Shown in pieces: positions 52,040 through 60,424 of a stretch of DNA of 64,000 nucleotides. Location: positions 1,116,001 through 1,180,000 of the forward strand of contig NZ_CP023000.1 of NCBI RefSeq assembly GCF_002277895.1, written 5' to 3'. Made by a program: the position numbers and the translations under genes. This DNA is from Rhizobium sp. 11515TR. GTDB taxonomy: Bacteria; Pseudomonadota; Alphaproteobacteria; Rhizobiales; Rhizobiaceae. The first letter of the stretch is position 1; each line of letters opens with the position of its first letter. Under the pieces are notes generated by a model, which searched no databases, had not been told where the DNA came from, and worked only from the letters and a program-made list of their open reading frames with translations.

Positions 52040-53329
52040 ATGAAATTCAAGACTCTCGTCTCCGGCGCGCTGCTCGGCGCCATCATGTCCACCACAGCAT
52101 TCCACGGCGCTTTCGCAGCCGACGACACCATTAAGGTCGGCGTCCTGCATTCGCTGTCCGGCACCATGGCGATCTCGGAAACGACGCTCAAAGATGCCAT
52201 GCTGATGCTCATCGATGAGCAGAACAAGAAGGGCGGTGTTCTCGGCAAGAAGCTCGAGCCCGTCGTCGTCGACCCGGCCTCCGACTGGCCGCTCTTTGCC
52301 GAAAAGGCCCGCGAACTCATTCAGAAGGACAAGGTCTCCGCCGTGTTCGGCTGCTGGACCTCCGTGTCGCGCAAGTCGGTGCTGCCGGTCTTCAAGGAAC
52401 TGAATTCGATCCTGTTCTATCCGGTGCAGTTCGAAGGCGAAGAGTCCGAGCGTAACGTCTTCTACACCGGCGCCGCCCCGAACCAGCAGGCAATTCCTGC
52501 CGTCGACTACCTGATGAAGAACGAAGGCGTGCAGCGCTGGGTGCTTGAAGGCACCGACTATGTCTATCCGCGCACGACCAACAAGATCCTCGAAGCCTAT
52601 CTGAAGTCCAAGGGCGTCAAGGACGAAGACATCATCATCAATTACACGCCGTTCGGCTTCTCCGACTGGCAGACGGAAGTCTCCAAGATCAAGGCTTTCG
52701 GCGCGGCCGGCAAGAAGACCGCCGTCGTTTCCACCATCAACGGCGATGCCAATGTTCCCTTCTACAAGGAACTCGGCAACCAGGGCGTCAAAGCCGAAGA
52801 TATTCCGGTCGTCGCCTTCTCGGTCGGCGAAGAAGAGCTTGCCGGCGTCGATACCAAGCCGCTTGTCGGCCATCTCGCCGCCTGGAACTACTTCCAGTCT
52901 GTCGACACGCCCGCCAACGCCGCTTTCATCAAGGAGTGGCATGCCTACACCAAGAACGACAAGCGTGTGACCAACGACCCGATGGAAGCTGCCTATATCG
53001 GCTTCAACATGTGGGTGAAGGCTGTCGAGAAGGCCGGCACGACCGATCCGGACAAGGTGATCGACGCGCTCGTCGGCGTGTCCGTTCCGAACCTGACGGG
53101 CGGCTATGCCACCATGATGCCAAACCATTACATTACCAAGCCGGTCCTGATCGGCGAAGTGCAGGAAAACGGTCAGTTCGACGTCGTTTCGCAGACCCCG
53201 GCCGTGGTCGGCAAGGAATGGTCCGACTATCTGCCTGACAGCAAGGACTTGATCTCGGATTGGCGCATGCCGCTGAACTGCGGCAACTTCAACGTCACCA
53301 CCGGCAAGTGCGGCGGTAAGGGCTCCTGA
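52040..53329 (+). CDS. urtA: Urea ABC transporter, substrate-binding protein
   Basis: 429 residues. Signal peptide MKFKTLVSGALLGAIMSTTA, cut near residue 29 (AFA). The mature start TIKVGVLHSLSGTMAISETT and AVFGCWTSVSRKSVLPVFKE, FYPVQFEGEESERNVFYTGA are characteristic of UrtA/FmdD-type binding proteins. It captures urea in the periplasm at low concentration. First gene of a complete urtABCDE set, 67 bp before urtB. Confidence 0.94.
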   Translation: MKFKTLVSGALLGAIMSTTAFHGAFAADDTIKVGVLHSLSGTMAISETTLKDAMLMLIDEQNKKGGVLGKKLEPVVVDPASDWPLFAEKARELIQKDKVSAVFGCWTSVSRKSVLPVFKELNSILFYPVQFEGEESERNVFYTGAAPNQQAIPAVDYLMKNEGVQRWVLEGTDYVYPRTTNKILEAYLKSKGVKDEDIIINYTPFGFSDWQTEVSKIKAFGAAGKKTAVVSTINGDANVPFYKELGNQGVKAEDIPVVAFSVGEEELAGVDTKPLVGHLAAWNYFQSVDTPANAAFIKEWHAYTKNDKRVTNDPMEAAYIGFNMWVKAVEKAGTTDPDKVIDALVGVSVPNLTGGYATMMPNHYITKPVLIGEVQENGQFDVVSQTPAVVGKEWSDYLPDSKDLISDWRMPLNCGNFNVTTGKCGGKGS

Positions 53330-53396
53330 TACCAGCCGACGCAAGATCGCCGCGGGCAGGCTTTTCTGGCCGCGGCAGCTTGAGGGGACTAGCGCA

Positions 53397-55022
53397 ATGT
53401 TCGACAAATTCGTTTACCGCATCGCCCTGGCGCTGGTCGCCGGCTTCTGCCTGGTGTTGGCGCTGACGGCCACAGGTCTGCGCGCCCAGGAAGACGCCCA
53501 CGGCCTGATCAATTCCCTCGGCCAGGCCAATTTCCAGAAGGCCGGGGATATCGTCCAAAGCCTTGCGAAGTCAGGCGATCCAAAAGTGGTGCCGGCATTG
53601 CAGGCCTTCTCCGACGGCGATCTCTACGTCAGGAAATCCGACAATCAGGTGTTCATCGCCAAATCCTCCGGCGACATGATGGATCTGGTGGATCCTTTGA
53701 CCGGGCAAGCGGCCGGTCAGGAAGCCAAGGACAATCTCGGCAAGATCAAGATCAACAACAATCTGCGCCGTGCGGTTCGCGCGGCTCTCGGCGGTCTGAC
53801 GCTGATGAGCCCGGATCGCGCGACAAGGCTCGAGGCGGCGCAATCCATTCTGAAGGCACCGAGTGCGGATTCGCTCGACGCAGTCGAGACGGCGCTACAG
53901 AGCGAGAAGGACGCGGACATTCGTGGTGTGCTTGAACGCGCAAAAGCGGTTGCCGTGCTCGGCTCGGACCGCCCGATCGAAGACAAAAAGGCAGCGATCG
54001 AGACGATCAAGAACGAAGGCGGCCGCGATGCCATCGGCATTCTCTCGTCGGTTTCCGTCGATGACAGCTTGAAGCCTGATGTCGCAGCCGCCATCGCCGG
54101 CATCCAGGATCAATTGAAGTTTTGGGATGCGGTGCAAAATGTCTGGTACGGCCTGTCGCTCGGCTCCGTGCTGCTGCTGGCCGCCATCGGCCTTGCGATT
54201 ACCTTCGGTGTCATGGGTATCATCAACATGGCGCATGGCGAGATGGTGATGCTCGGCGCTTACTCGACCTTCGTCGTTCAGAGTATCATCCGCACCTCCT
54301 ATCCCGAACTCTTCGACTGGTCGCTGGCGATCGCCCTTCCGGTCGCGTTCGTCGTCACAGGCGCTGTCGGCCTCGTCATCGAACGCGGCGTCATCCGCTT
54401 CCTTTACGGCCGACCGCTGGAAACGCTGCTCGCCACCTGGGGCATTTCGCTGATCCTGCAGCAGGCGGTGCGCTCGATCTTCGGGCCGACCAATCAGGAA
54501 GTCGGCAACCCCTCCTGGATGTCGGGTTCCTTCGACCTCGGCTATCTCTCCATCACCTGGAACCGGCTCTGGATCATCGTCTTTTCGCTCGGCGTGTTCG
54601 TAGCGCTCCTGCTTCTTCTCAAGCGATCGGCCTTCGGGCTGCAGATGCGGGCAGTGACGCAGAACCGGCGCATGGCGTCCTCCATGGGCATCCGCACATC
54701 GTGGGTCGACGCCTTCACCTTCGCGCTGGGGTCTGGCATCGCCGGCATGGCGGGTGTCGCGCTCTCGCAGATCGACAATGTCTCGCCGAACCTCGGCCAG
54801 AGCTACATCATCGACAGTTTCATGGTCGTGGTGTTCGGCGGTGTTGGCAATCTCTGGGGGACGCTCGTCGGCGCCTTCTCGCTCGGCATTCTCAACAAAT
54901 TCCTTGAGCCCTATGCGGGAGCGGTGCTCGGCAAGATCCTCGTCCTCGTCCTCATCATCCTCTTTATCCAGAAACGTCCGCGCGGGCTCTTCGCCCTCAA
55001 GGGAAGGACGGTGGAAGCATGA
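53397..55022 (+). CDS. urtB: Urea ABC transporter permease UrtB
   Basis: 541 residues. A signal-like N-terminal segment and an extracytoplasmic domain (~30-235, helical) precede a LivH-type permease domain (WYGLSLGSVLLLAAIGLAIT; GVMGIINMAHGEMVMLGAYS; FGGVGNLWGTLVGAF). The long N-terminal extension is normal for UrtB and absent from LivH. The stop overlaps the urtC start (ATGA). Confidence 0.93.
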   Translation: MFDKFVYRIALALVAGFCLVLALTATGLRAQEDAHGLINSLGQANFQKAGDIVQSLAKSGDPKVVPALQAFSDGDLYVRKSDNQVFIAKSSGDMMDLVDPLTGQAAGQEAKDNLGKIKINNNLRRAVRAALGGLTLMSPDRATRLEAAQSILKAPSADSLDAVETALQSEKDADIRGVLERAKAVAVLGSDRPIEDKKAAIETIKNEGGRDAIGILSSVSVDDSLKPDVAAAIAGIQDQLKFWDAVQNVWYGLSLGSVLLLAAIGLAITFGVMGIINMAHGEMVMLGAYSTFVVQSIIRTSYPELFDWSLAIALPVAFVVTGAVGLVIERGVIRFLYGRPLETLLATWGISLILQQAVRSIFGPTNQEVGNPSWMSGSFDLGYLSITWNRLWIIVFSLGVFVALLLLLKRSAFGLQMRAVTQNRRMASSMGIRTSWVDAFTFALGSGIAGMAGVALSQIDNVSPNLGQSYIIDSFMVVVFGGVGNLWGTLVGAFSLGILNKFLEPYAGAVLGKILVLVLIILFIQKRPRGLFALKGRTVEA

Positions 55023-56179
55023 TCACGGCCTTCATCCTTCGCTCGCTCGACCGCCGTATCAGTATCGCCATCGCGATCCTGCTTGCCGTGGCGGTGCTCG
55101 TGCCGCTGTCGAACCTGGTTCTGCCGGAAACGAGTGCGTTGCATGTGCCGACCTATCTGATGTCGTTGTTCGGCAAATATCTGACCTATGCACTGCTCGC
55201 CTTGGCGCTCGATCTGGTCTGGGGTTATTGCGGCATTCTCTCGCTCGGCCATGGCGCCTTCTTCGCGCTTGGCGGCTATGCGATGGGCATGTATCTGATG
55301 CGACAGATCGGCTCGCGCGGCACATACGGCAATCCGATCCTGCCTGACTTCATGGTCTTTCTGAACTGGAAGGAGCTGCCTTGGTTCTGGTACGGCTTCG
55401 ACCAGTTCTGGTTCGCCATGCTGATGGTGCTCGCAGCACCCGGCCTGCTCGCCTTCGTTTTCGGTTGGTTTGCCTTTCGCTCGCGCGTCAACGGCGTCTA
55501 TCTGTCGATCATCACGCAGGCGATGACCTATGCGCTGCTGCTTGCATTCTTCCGCAACGACATGGGTTTCGGCGGCAATAACGGCCTGACCGATTTCAAG
55601 GATATTCTCGGCTTCAATATCCAGGCCGATGGGACGCGCGCGGTGCTTTTTGCCGTGACGGCGGTGTTCCTGGCGCTGGCATTGATGCTGTCTTCGGCCA
55701 TCGTCCGCTCGAAGTTCGGCAAGGTGCTTGTGGGCGTGCGCGATGCGGAAAGCCGCACGCGTTTCCTCGGCTATCGTGTCGAGCATATGAAGCTCTTCGT
55801 CTTCGTCGTATCGGCCATGATGGCGGGCATTGCCGGCGCGCTCTACGTGCCGCAGATCGGCATCATCAATCCCGGCGAGTTTGCGCCGGCCAATTCGATC
55901 GAAGTGGTCATCTGGACGGCCGTCGGCGGGAGAGCGACCCTGATCGGACCGATCATTGGTGCCATCCTCGTCAATGGCGGCAAGACCATCTTCACCGGTC
56001 TGTTCCCCGATTTCTGGCTGTTTGCGCTTGGCGGCCTCTTCGTGGCCGTGACGCTATTCCTGCCGAGGGGCATCGTTGGTACCATCGCGCACTATTTCGG
56101 CAAGACACGCCGGCCGGCAAGCCCGCCGCCCAAGGCCGCGAAGGATGAAGCCGACAAGTCCGTACAGGCGGCGGAGTAG
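55019..56179 (+). CDS. urtC: Urea ABC transporter permease UrtC
   Basis: 386 residues, LivM-type permease with about ten hydrophobic segments. LVWGYCGILSLGHGAFFALG, YLSIITQAMTYALLLAFFRN and VGVRDAESRTRFLGYRVEHM are typical, and a W/F-rich insertion (NWKELPWFWYGFDQFW) distinguishes UrtC. Translationally coupled to urtB. Confidence 0.93.
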   Translation: MITAFILRSLDRRISIAIAILLAVAVLVPLSNLVLPETSALHVPTYLMSLFGKYLTYALLALALDLVWGYCGILSLGHGAFFALGGYAMGMYLMRQIGSRGTYGNPILPDFMVFLNWKELPWFWYGFDQFWFAMLMVLAAPGLLAFVFGWFAFRSRVNGVYLSIITQAMTYALLLAFFRNDMGFGGNNGLTDFKDILGFNIQADGTRAVLFAVTAVFLALALMLSSAIVRSKFGKVLVGVRDAESRTRFLGYRVEHMKLFVFVVSAMMAGIAGALYVPQIGIINPGEFAPANSIEVVIWTAVGGRATLIGPIIGAILVNGGKTIFTGLFPDFWLFALGGLFVAVTLFLPRGIVGTIAHYFGKTRRPASPPPKAAKDEADKSVQAAE

Positions 56180-56183
56180 GACC

Positions 56184-56939
56184 ATGATCCCGGATATCAA
56201 ACCCAACAGCATGCTCTATCTCAACAACGTCTCCGTTTCCTTCGATGGCTTCAAGGCTTTGAACTCGCTGTCCATCGTCATCGAGCCGGGCGAGCTTCGC
56301 GCCATCATCGGCCCGAACGGCGCTGGCAAGACCACGATGATGGACATCATCACCGGCAAGACCCGGCCCGACGAGGGCGAGGTGTTCTTCAACGGCCAGG
56401 TCGACCTGACGAAAAAGGATGAGGCCGATATCGCCCAGCTTGGCATCGGCCGGAAGTTTCAGAAGCCGACCGTCTTCGAAAGCCATACCGTCTGGGACAA
56501 TCTCGAACTGGCGCTCAACCGCAATCGCGGCGTCTTCGCGACGCTCTTCTACCGCCTGACGCCTATCGATCGCGATCGTATCGAAGAGATCCTCGAAACG
56601 GTGCGGCTGTCGCATCGGCGCGATGAGCTGGCGGCCAATCTTTCCCACGGCCAGAAGCAGTGGCTGGAGATCGGAATGCTGCTGGCACAAGAGCCGAAGC
56701 TGCTCTTGGTCGACGAGCCGGTAGCAGGCATGACGGACGCCGAGACGGCGGAAACCGCCGTGCTTTTGAAGGAAATCGCCAAGACGCGCTCTGTCGTCGT
56801 GGTTGAACACGACATGGGCTTTATCAGGGATCTTGGTGTCAAGGTCACGTGCCTGGCGGAAGGATCGGTTCTGGCGGAAGGCTCGATCGATTTCGTCAGC
56901 AGCGATCCGAAGGTGATCGAGAATTATCTGGGGCGCTAG
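56184..56939 (+). CDS. urtD: Urea ABC transporter ATP-binding protein UrtD
   Basis: 251 residues, LivG-like. Walker A IIGPNGAGKTTMMDIITGKT (about residues 40-59), signature LSHGQKQWLEIGMLLAQEPK (the variant LSHG is normal here) and Walker B LLLVDEPVAGMTDAE. The ATG at 56184 follows the urtC stop by 4 nt; frames extending upstream lie in urtC. It pairs with UrtE. Confidence 0.93.
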   Translation: MIPDIKPNSMLYLNNVSVSFDGFKALNSLSIVIEPGELRAIIGPNGAGKTTMMDIITGKTRPDEGEVFFNGQVDLTKKDEADIAQLGIGRKFQKPTVFESHTVWDNLELALNRNRGVFATLFYRLTPIDRDRIEEILETVRLSHRRDELAANLSHGQKQWLEIGMLLAQEPKLLLVDEPVAGMTDAETAETAVLLKEIAKTRSVVVVEHDMGFIRDLGVKVTCLAEGSVLAEGSIDFVSSDPKVIENYLGR

Positions 56940-56963
56940 CGGGTTTTTTGTGGGTGGGGAGAG

Positions 56964-57102
56964 TCCCCCTCATCCGGCCTGTCGGCCACCTTCTCCCCGA
57001 GGGGAGAAGGGGAGGATACACCTCCGATTACCCAATAACTGATACTGGCGAGGTACGGAGGTCATCCCCTCTCCCCTCGGGGAGAGGGTTAGGGTGAGGG
57101 GG
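56964..57102. repeat. RIME-like palindromic element, copy 3, between urtD and urtE
   Basis: The left arm (TCCCCCTCATCCGGCC..., CTTCTCCCCGAGGGGAGAAG) and right arm (CCTCTCCCCTCGGGGAGAGG, then TTAGGGTGAGGGGG) are each self-complementary and pair with one another. It interrupts an otherwise tight urt operon and places about 190 bp between urtD and urtE. Confidence 0.75.
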
Positions 57103-57130
57103 CTTGAAGGAAAAGAAAGAAGATGAAGCC

Positions 57131-57826
57131 ATGCTGACAGTCGAAAACGCAAACCTGCATTATGGCGCCGCTCATGCGCTGCGCGGCATCTCCATCAAGG
57201 CAGAGATGGGCAAGATCACCTGCGTCCTCGGGCGTAATGGCGTCGGCAAGAGTTCGCTCCTGCGTGCGGTCACCGGGCAACATGCCTTGTCGGCCGGCAC
57301 CGTTGCCTTTAACGGCGTCACGCTGAACGGCATGGCGCCGTTCGCGCGCGCCAAGCAGGGGATCGGTTATGTGCCGCAAGGCCGCGAGATCTTTCCGCTA
57401 CTGACGGTGAAGGAAAATCTCGAGACCGGCTATGCGCCGCTCTCCCGCCGCGATCGCAGCATTCCGGATGACATCTACAGTCTGTTCCCCGTTTTGAAAT
57501 CCATGCTGTCGCGGCGTGGTGGCGACCTCTCGGGCGGACAGCAGCAGCAACTGGCGATCGGCCGGGCGATGGTGACGCGGCCGAAGATCCTGGTTCTGGA
57601 CGAGCCGACCGAAGGCATTCAGCCGTCGATCATCAAGGATATTGGCCGCGCGATCCGCTATCTCAGGGATTCCACCGGCATGGCGATCCTGCTCGTCGAG
57701 CAATATCTCGATTTCTGCCGCGAGCTCGCCGATTACGTCTACATCATGGATCGCGGCGAGATCGTGCATGAGGGGCTGGCGGAGACGCTGGATACACCGG
57801 AGGCCCGCCGCCATCTGACTGTCTGA
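57131..57826 (+). CDS. urtE: Urea ABC transporter ATP-binding protein UrtE
   Basis: 231 residues, LivF-like. Walker A VLGRNGVGKSSLLRAVTG (about residues 31-48), Q-loop YVPQGREIFPLLTVKENLET, signature LSGGQQQQLAIGRAMVTRPK and Walker B LVLDEPTEGIQPSII. The ATG at 57131 is used; a TTG at 57104 in frame lies against the repeat. Last gene of urtABCDE. Confidence 0.93.
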   Translation: MLTVENANLHYGAAHALRGISIKAEMGKITCVLGRNGVGKSSLLRAVTGQHALSAGTVAFNGVTLNGMAPFARAKQGIGYVPQGREIFPLLTVKENLETGYAPLSRRDRSIPDDIYSLFPVLKSMLSRRGGDLSGGQQQQLAIGRAMVTRPKILVLDEPTEGIQPSIIKDIGRAIRYLRDSTGMAILLVEQYLDFCRELADYVYIMDRGEIVHEGLAETLDTPEARRHLTV

Positions 57827-58097
57827 GCAGGGGACATTGCTCATAGCCAGGTCCGGCTTGCCGACGCTTTCGCCGTGTTTCAGCCGTGCGAGCGGCTCCC
57901 ACCCTTTCGTCTTTCAGACCATCTTACTGAGAACAATACGGGTTATTCGTACGATGATATCTGCTCTCGTTGAAGCAGCCCTCACGCATTTGTGACAGTT
58001 TCCCGAATTCCTGGGATATCTTTGCGACAAATCGCGGCTAAAGTGCTGGCAATTATTCTATCTCTTGAAGGCGCCCCGACTTTTGAAAGAGAATCCC
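57827..58097. other. Intergenic region, no gene seen
   Basis: 271 bp between urtE and a small hypothetical gene. I see no supported ORF, clear terminator or operator. Its 3' part becomes AT-rich (for example AATTATTCTATCTC at about 58050), where a promoter for the small gene may lie. Confidence 0.4.
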
Positions 58098-58298
58098 ATG
58101 CAGCAACGTAAAAGCGTATCGGTCGAAGAGCTTCCGGAAAATACAGCACTTGCGATATATGAGCTAATCGGCGGTACGTTCCGCAACTATTCCGAGATCC
58201 TTTACATACGTGTACCGGATGTCACTGATGATGGCAGGTCCATGGGTGGCATCGAAATCACCATTCGCAAGACGGCTTCCGCCGCATCACTGCAATGA
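58098..58298 (+). CDS. Small hypothetical protein
   Basis: 66 residues, acidic N-terminal part (RKSVSVEELPENTALAIYEL) and a beta-like C-terminal part (ILYIRVPDVTDDGRSMGGIE). GAAAGAGAA precedes the ATG at 58098; an in-frame start at 58065 is less well placed. No signal peptide, membrane segment or cysteine. I do not recognise a family. It is isolated, with no clear operon partner. Confidence 0.5.
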   Translation: MQQRKSVSVEELPENTALAIYELIGGTFRNYSEILYIRVPDVTDDGRSMGGIEITIRKTASAASLQ

Positions 58299-58668
58299 AC
58301 GCAGTTGAACGCTGTAACAAGCCTTTCTTCTAAGATGAGATCTAGGCATGTGTCAGCGGCAATCCAGCGGTCATGCACAGCTGATATCCGATCTTATTGC
58401 AACATGGTGACCGATAAATAGCGGTCAACAACCGGTGATCGTGCATGCATGAATGTCGATACCCATTGTCATAATGCGCATAGATAACATCAAGTAGAGG
58501 CTCATATCCAAGCCACATATCGCGACATGTTTGGCCACGTCGACACCAATTGACACACTTTAACCATTCTCCGGCAAAGCTATGTGACAAATCGAGAGTA
58601 ATCCTCCTGCAAGAGCATGTTAGATAAGGCTTAGAGCGGTGATCATCAGCTTCATATCGAGCAAATGG
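58299..58668. other. AT-richer intergenic region without recognised gene
   Basis: Roughly 370 bp, less GC-rich than its surroundings, with many stops in all frames. Minus-strand frames (for example 58342-58590) are short and show no motif. It may be a degenerated or recently acquired segment. Confidence 0.4.
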
Positions 58669-58878
58669 ATGGACAAGAACTCCGACTCAATCAAGGAATA
58701 TGATGGCCCCGTGCCAGCGGTTTATCCATCCACTCCATTCAATGCCTATACAAGCATAACGGCAGAGAATGTCGATATCGACCCTGATATGCTTATCCAT
58801 CTATTTGATCTAGGTACGGATTCCTGCGCAGATCGATCGTATCTTCATGAGAATATGTTCATTCAGCGAGAGCGATGA
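58669..58878 (+). CDS. Possible small hypothetical protein
   Basis: 69 residues from ATG 58669 (a GTG at 58639 is in frame). Acidic, with ENVDIDPDMLIHLFDLGTDS near the C-terminus. No strong ribosome site is seen. The stop overlaps the start of a following 57-codon frame (ATGA at 58875-58878), which argues weakly for real, coupled genes. No family recognised. Confidence 0.35.
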   Translation: MDKNSDSIKEYDGPVPAVYPSTPFNAYTSITAENVDIDPDMLIHLFDLGTDSCADRSYLHENMFIQRER

Positions 58879-59048
58879 ATAACATGAATCACGGTCGATC
58901 CGATGCCTGCACCATCATCAATGGATTGAGAACGTGCGGTACCGTGGCGGCGGTTGCGGATGCAAGTCGCAACTCAAGCAGAGCACGGGCAGCAAGCTAC
59001 CTGATCGCGCAATACAAGCTGCCTTATGCCCTCCGCGGGCAGACTTGA
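58875..59048 (+). CDS. Possible 57-residue hypothetical protein, coupled to preceding ORF
   Basis: The ATG overlaps the previous stop by 4 nt. The product has two cysteines (SDACTIINGLRTCGTVAAVA) and a basic serine/arginine/alanine segment (SRNSSRARAASYLIAQYKLP). No motif is recognised, and the reading frame may be fortuitous. It ends 119 bp before the RND adaptor gene. Confidence 0.25.
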   Translation: MNNMNHGRSDACTIINGLRTCGTVAAVADASRNSSRARAASYLIAQYKLPYALRGQT

Positions 59049-59167
59049 CGATGATTTCCAGAGGCGACGGGATGGTTGCAAGTTTGCGCGGAGCCGTGCC
59101 GCCGGAAAGCAGCCCTTCCGCTCCCTTCCTTCCCTTCAGATTTTGATCCGCACGCAACGAGGAATAT

Positions 59168-60415
59168 ATGAAACGACATCTAACGCGGGCCGTGGCTTCG
59201 GGAATCGTGGTCATATTGTTGGCTGGCTGCAACCAACAGCCGGCGGCACAGAATGGCGGCAGAACGGTGAAATCCGAGGTCAGTGCGGTGACATTGCATC
59301 CGCAATCGGTCGCGATCACCGCCGATCTACCCGGCCGTATCAGCGCCAATCTCGTCGCCGAGGTTCGGCCGCAGGTCGGCGGCATCATCCGCAGCCGCAA
59401 TTTCAAGGAAGGCAGCGAGGTCAAGGAAGGCGATGTGCTCTACGAGATCGATCCGTCGTCTTACCAGGCATCCTATGACAGTGCAATTGCCGCTTTGCAG
59501 AAGGCGGAAGGTGCCGTGCCGAATGCCCAGGCCAAACTGGACCGCTATGCGGGTCTGAGTGCGCAAAGCGCCGTCAGCCAGCAGAATTTCGACGATGCGA
59601 AGTCCGCCCTGGTACAGGCACAGGCCGATGTTGCCTCCGCCAAGGCGGCGCTCGAGATGGCACGGATTAACCTTAATTATACAAAGATCCGGGCACCGAT
59701 TTCCGGCCGTGTCGATGCGTCCACCGTCACGGTCGGCGCGCTTGTTACGGCTGAACAAACGATGGCGCTGACCACCATTCGCCAGCTCGATCCGATCAAT
59801 GTCGACGTCACGCAGTCGAGTACGAATCTCCTGAGATTCCGACGTGCGGTGGAGGAGGGGCGCCTGAAGACAAGTGGCGACAATGTTTCGGTCCATCTGA
59901 CCTTGGAGGATGGGACCCAGTATAAGGAAAGCGGCACGCTGGAATTTGCCGAGGCGGCGGTAGCCGAGACGGTCGGAACACTCAATGTCCGCGCCAGCTT
60001 CCCCAATCCGGATCGCATCCTGCTGCCAGGCATGTATGTTCGTGCCACCATTCAGGAAGGCATTGCCGAAAACAGTTTCCTCGTGCCGCAGCGTGCCGTG
60101 ACCCGCAACACGAAGGGCGAACCGATCGCTTTCTTCGTCAGCGCGGACGGCAAAATCCAGCAGCGTGTGCTGACCGTTCAGCGCAGCATCGGCAACAGCT
60201 GGCTCGTCGGCAAAGGAGTAGAGGAGGGAGATCGAGTCGTTGTCGAAGGCATACAGCGCGTGCGTGACGGCCAGGAGGTGAACGTCGCGCTGGTGACAAT
60301 CGATGATGCCAGCGGAAATCTCGAGCAGGCATCGGCGGCCGGCACACCCCAACCCGGTCAGCAGGCCAAGGCCGACGGCGCGGACAAGAGCACCGTCACC
60401 GGTTCGACGAATTGA
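59168..60415 (+). CDS. RND efflux periplasmic adaptor (membrane fusion protein), lipoprotein
   Basis: 415 residues. An N-terminal lipoprotein signal with lipobox LLAGC (cysteine at residue ~21) is followed by the lipoyl/barrel-sandwich part (PGRISANLVAEVRPQVGGII), an alpha-hairpin (~95-165), LNYTKIRAPISGRVDASTVT and a beta-barrel segment with LLPGMYVRATI. It is AcrA/MexA-like and bridges the inner-membrane pump and an outer-membrane channel. A GAGGAA site precedes the ATG. The pump gene follows by 9 bp; no TolC-type gene is in the window. Confidence 0.92.
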   Translation: MKRHLTRAVASGIVVILLAGCNQQPAAQNGGRTVKSEVSAVTLHPQSVAITADLPGRISANLVAEVRPQVGGIIRSRNFKEGSEVKEGDVLYEIDPSSYQASYDSAIAALQKAEGAVPNAQAKLDRYAGLSAQSAVSQQNFDDAKSALVQAQADVASAKAALEMARINLNYTKIRAPISGRVDASTVTVGALVTAEQTMALTTIRQLDPINVDVTQSSTNLLRFRRAVEEGRLKTSGDNVSVHLTLEDGTQYKESGTLEFAEAAVAETVGTLNVRASFPNPDRILLPGMYVRATIQEGIAENSFLVPQRAVTRNTKGEPIAFFVSADGKIQQRVLTVQRSIGNSWLVGKGVEEGDRVVVEGIQRVRDGQEVNVALVTIDDASGNLEQASAAGTPQPGQQAKADGADKSTVTGSTN

Positions 60416-60424
60416 GGGTAAAAC

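Noticed and set aside
52001-53407. A 468-codon minus-strand frame opposite urtA
   Set aside because: urtA is unambiguous; the antisense frame has no domain features.
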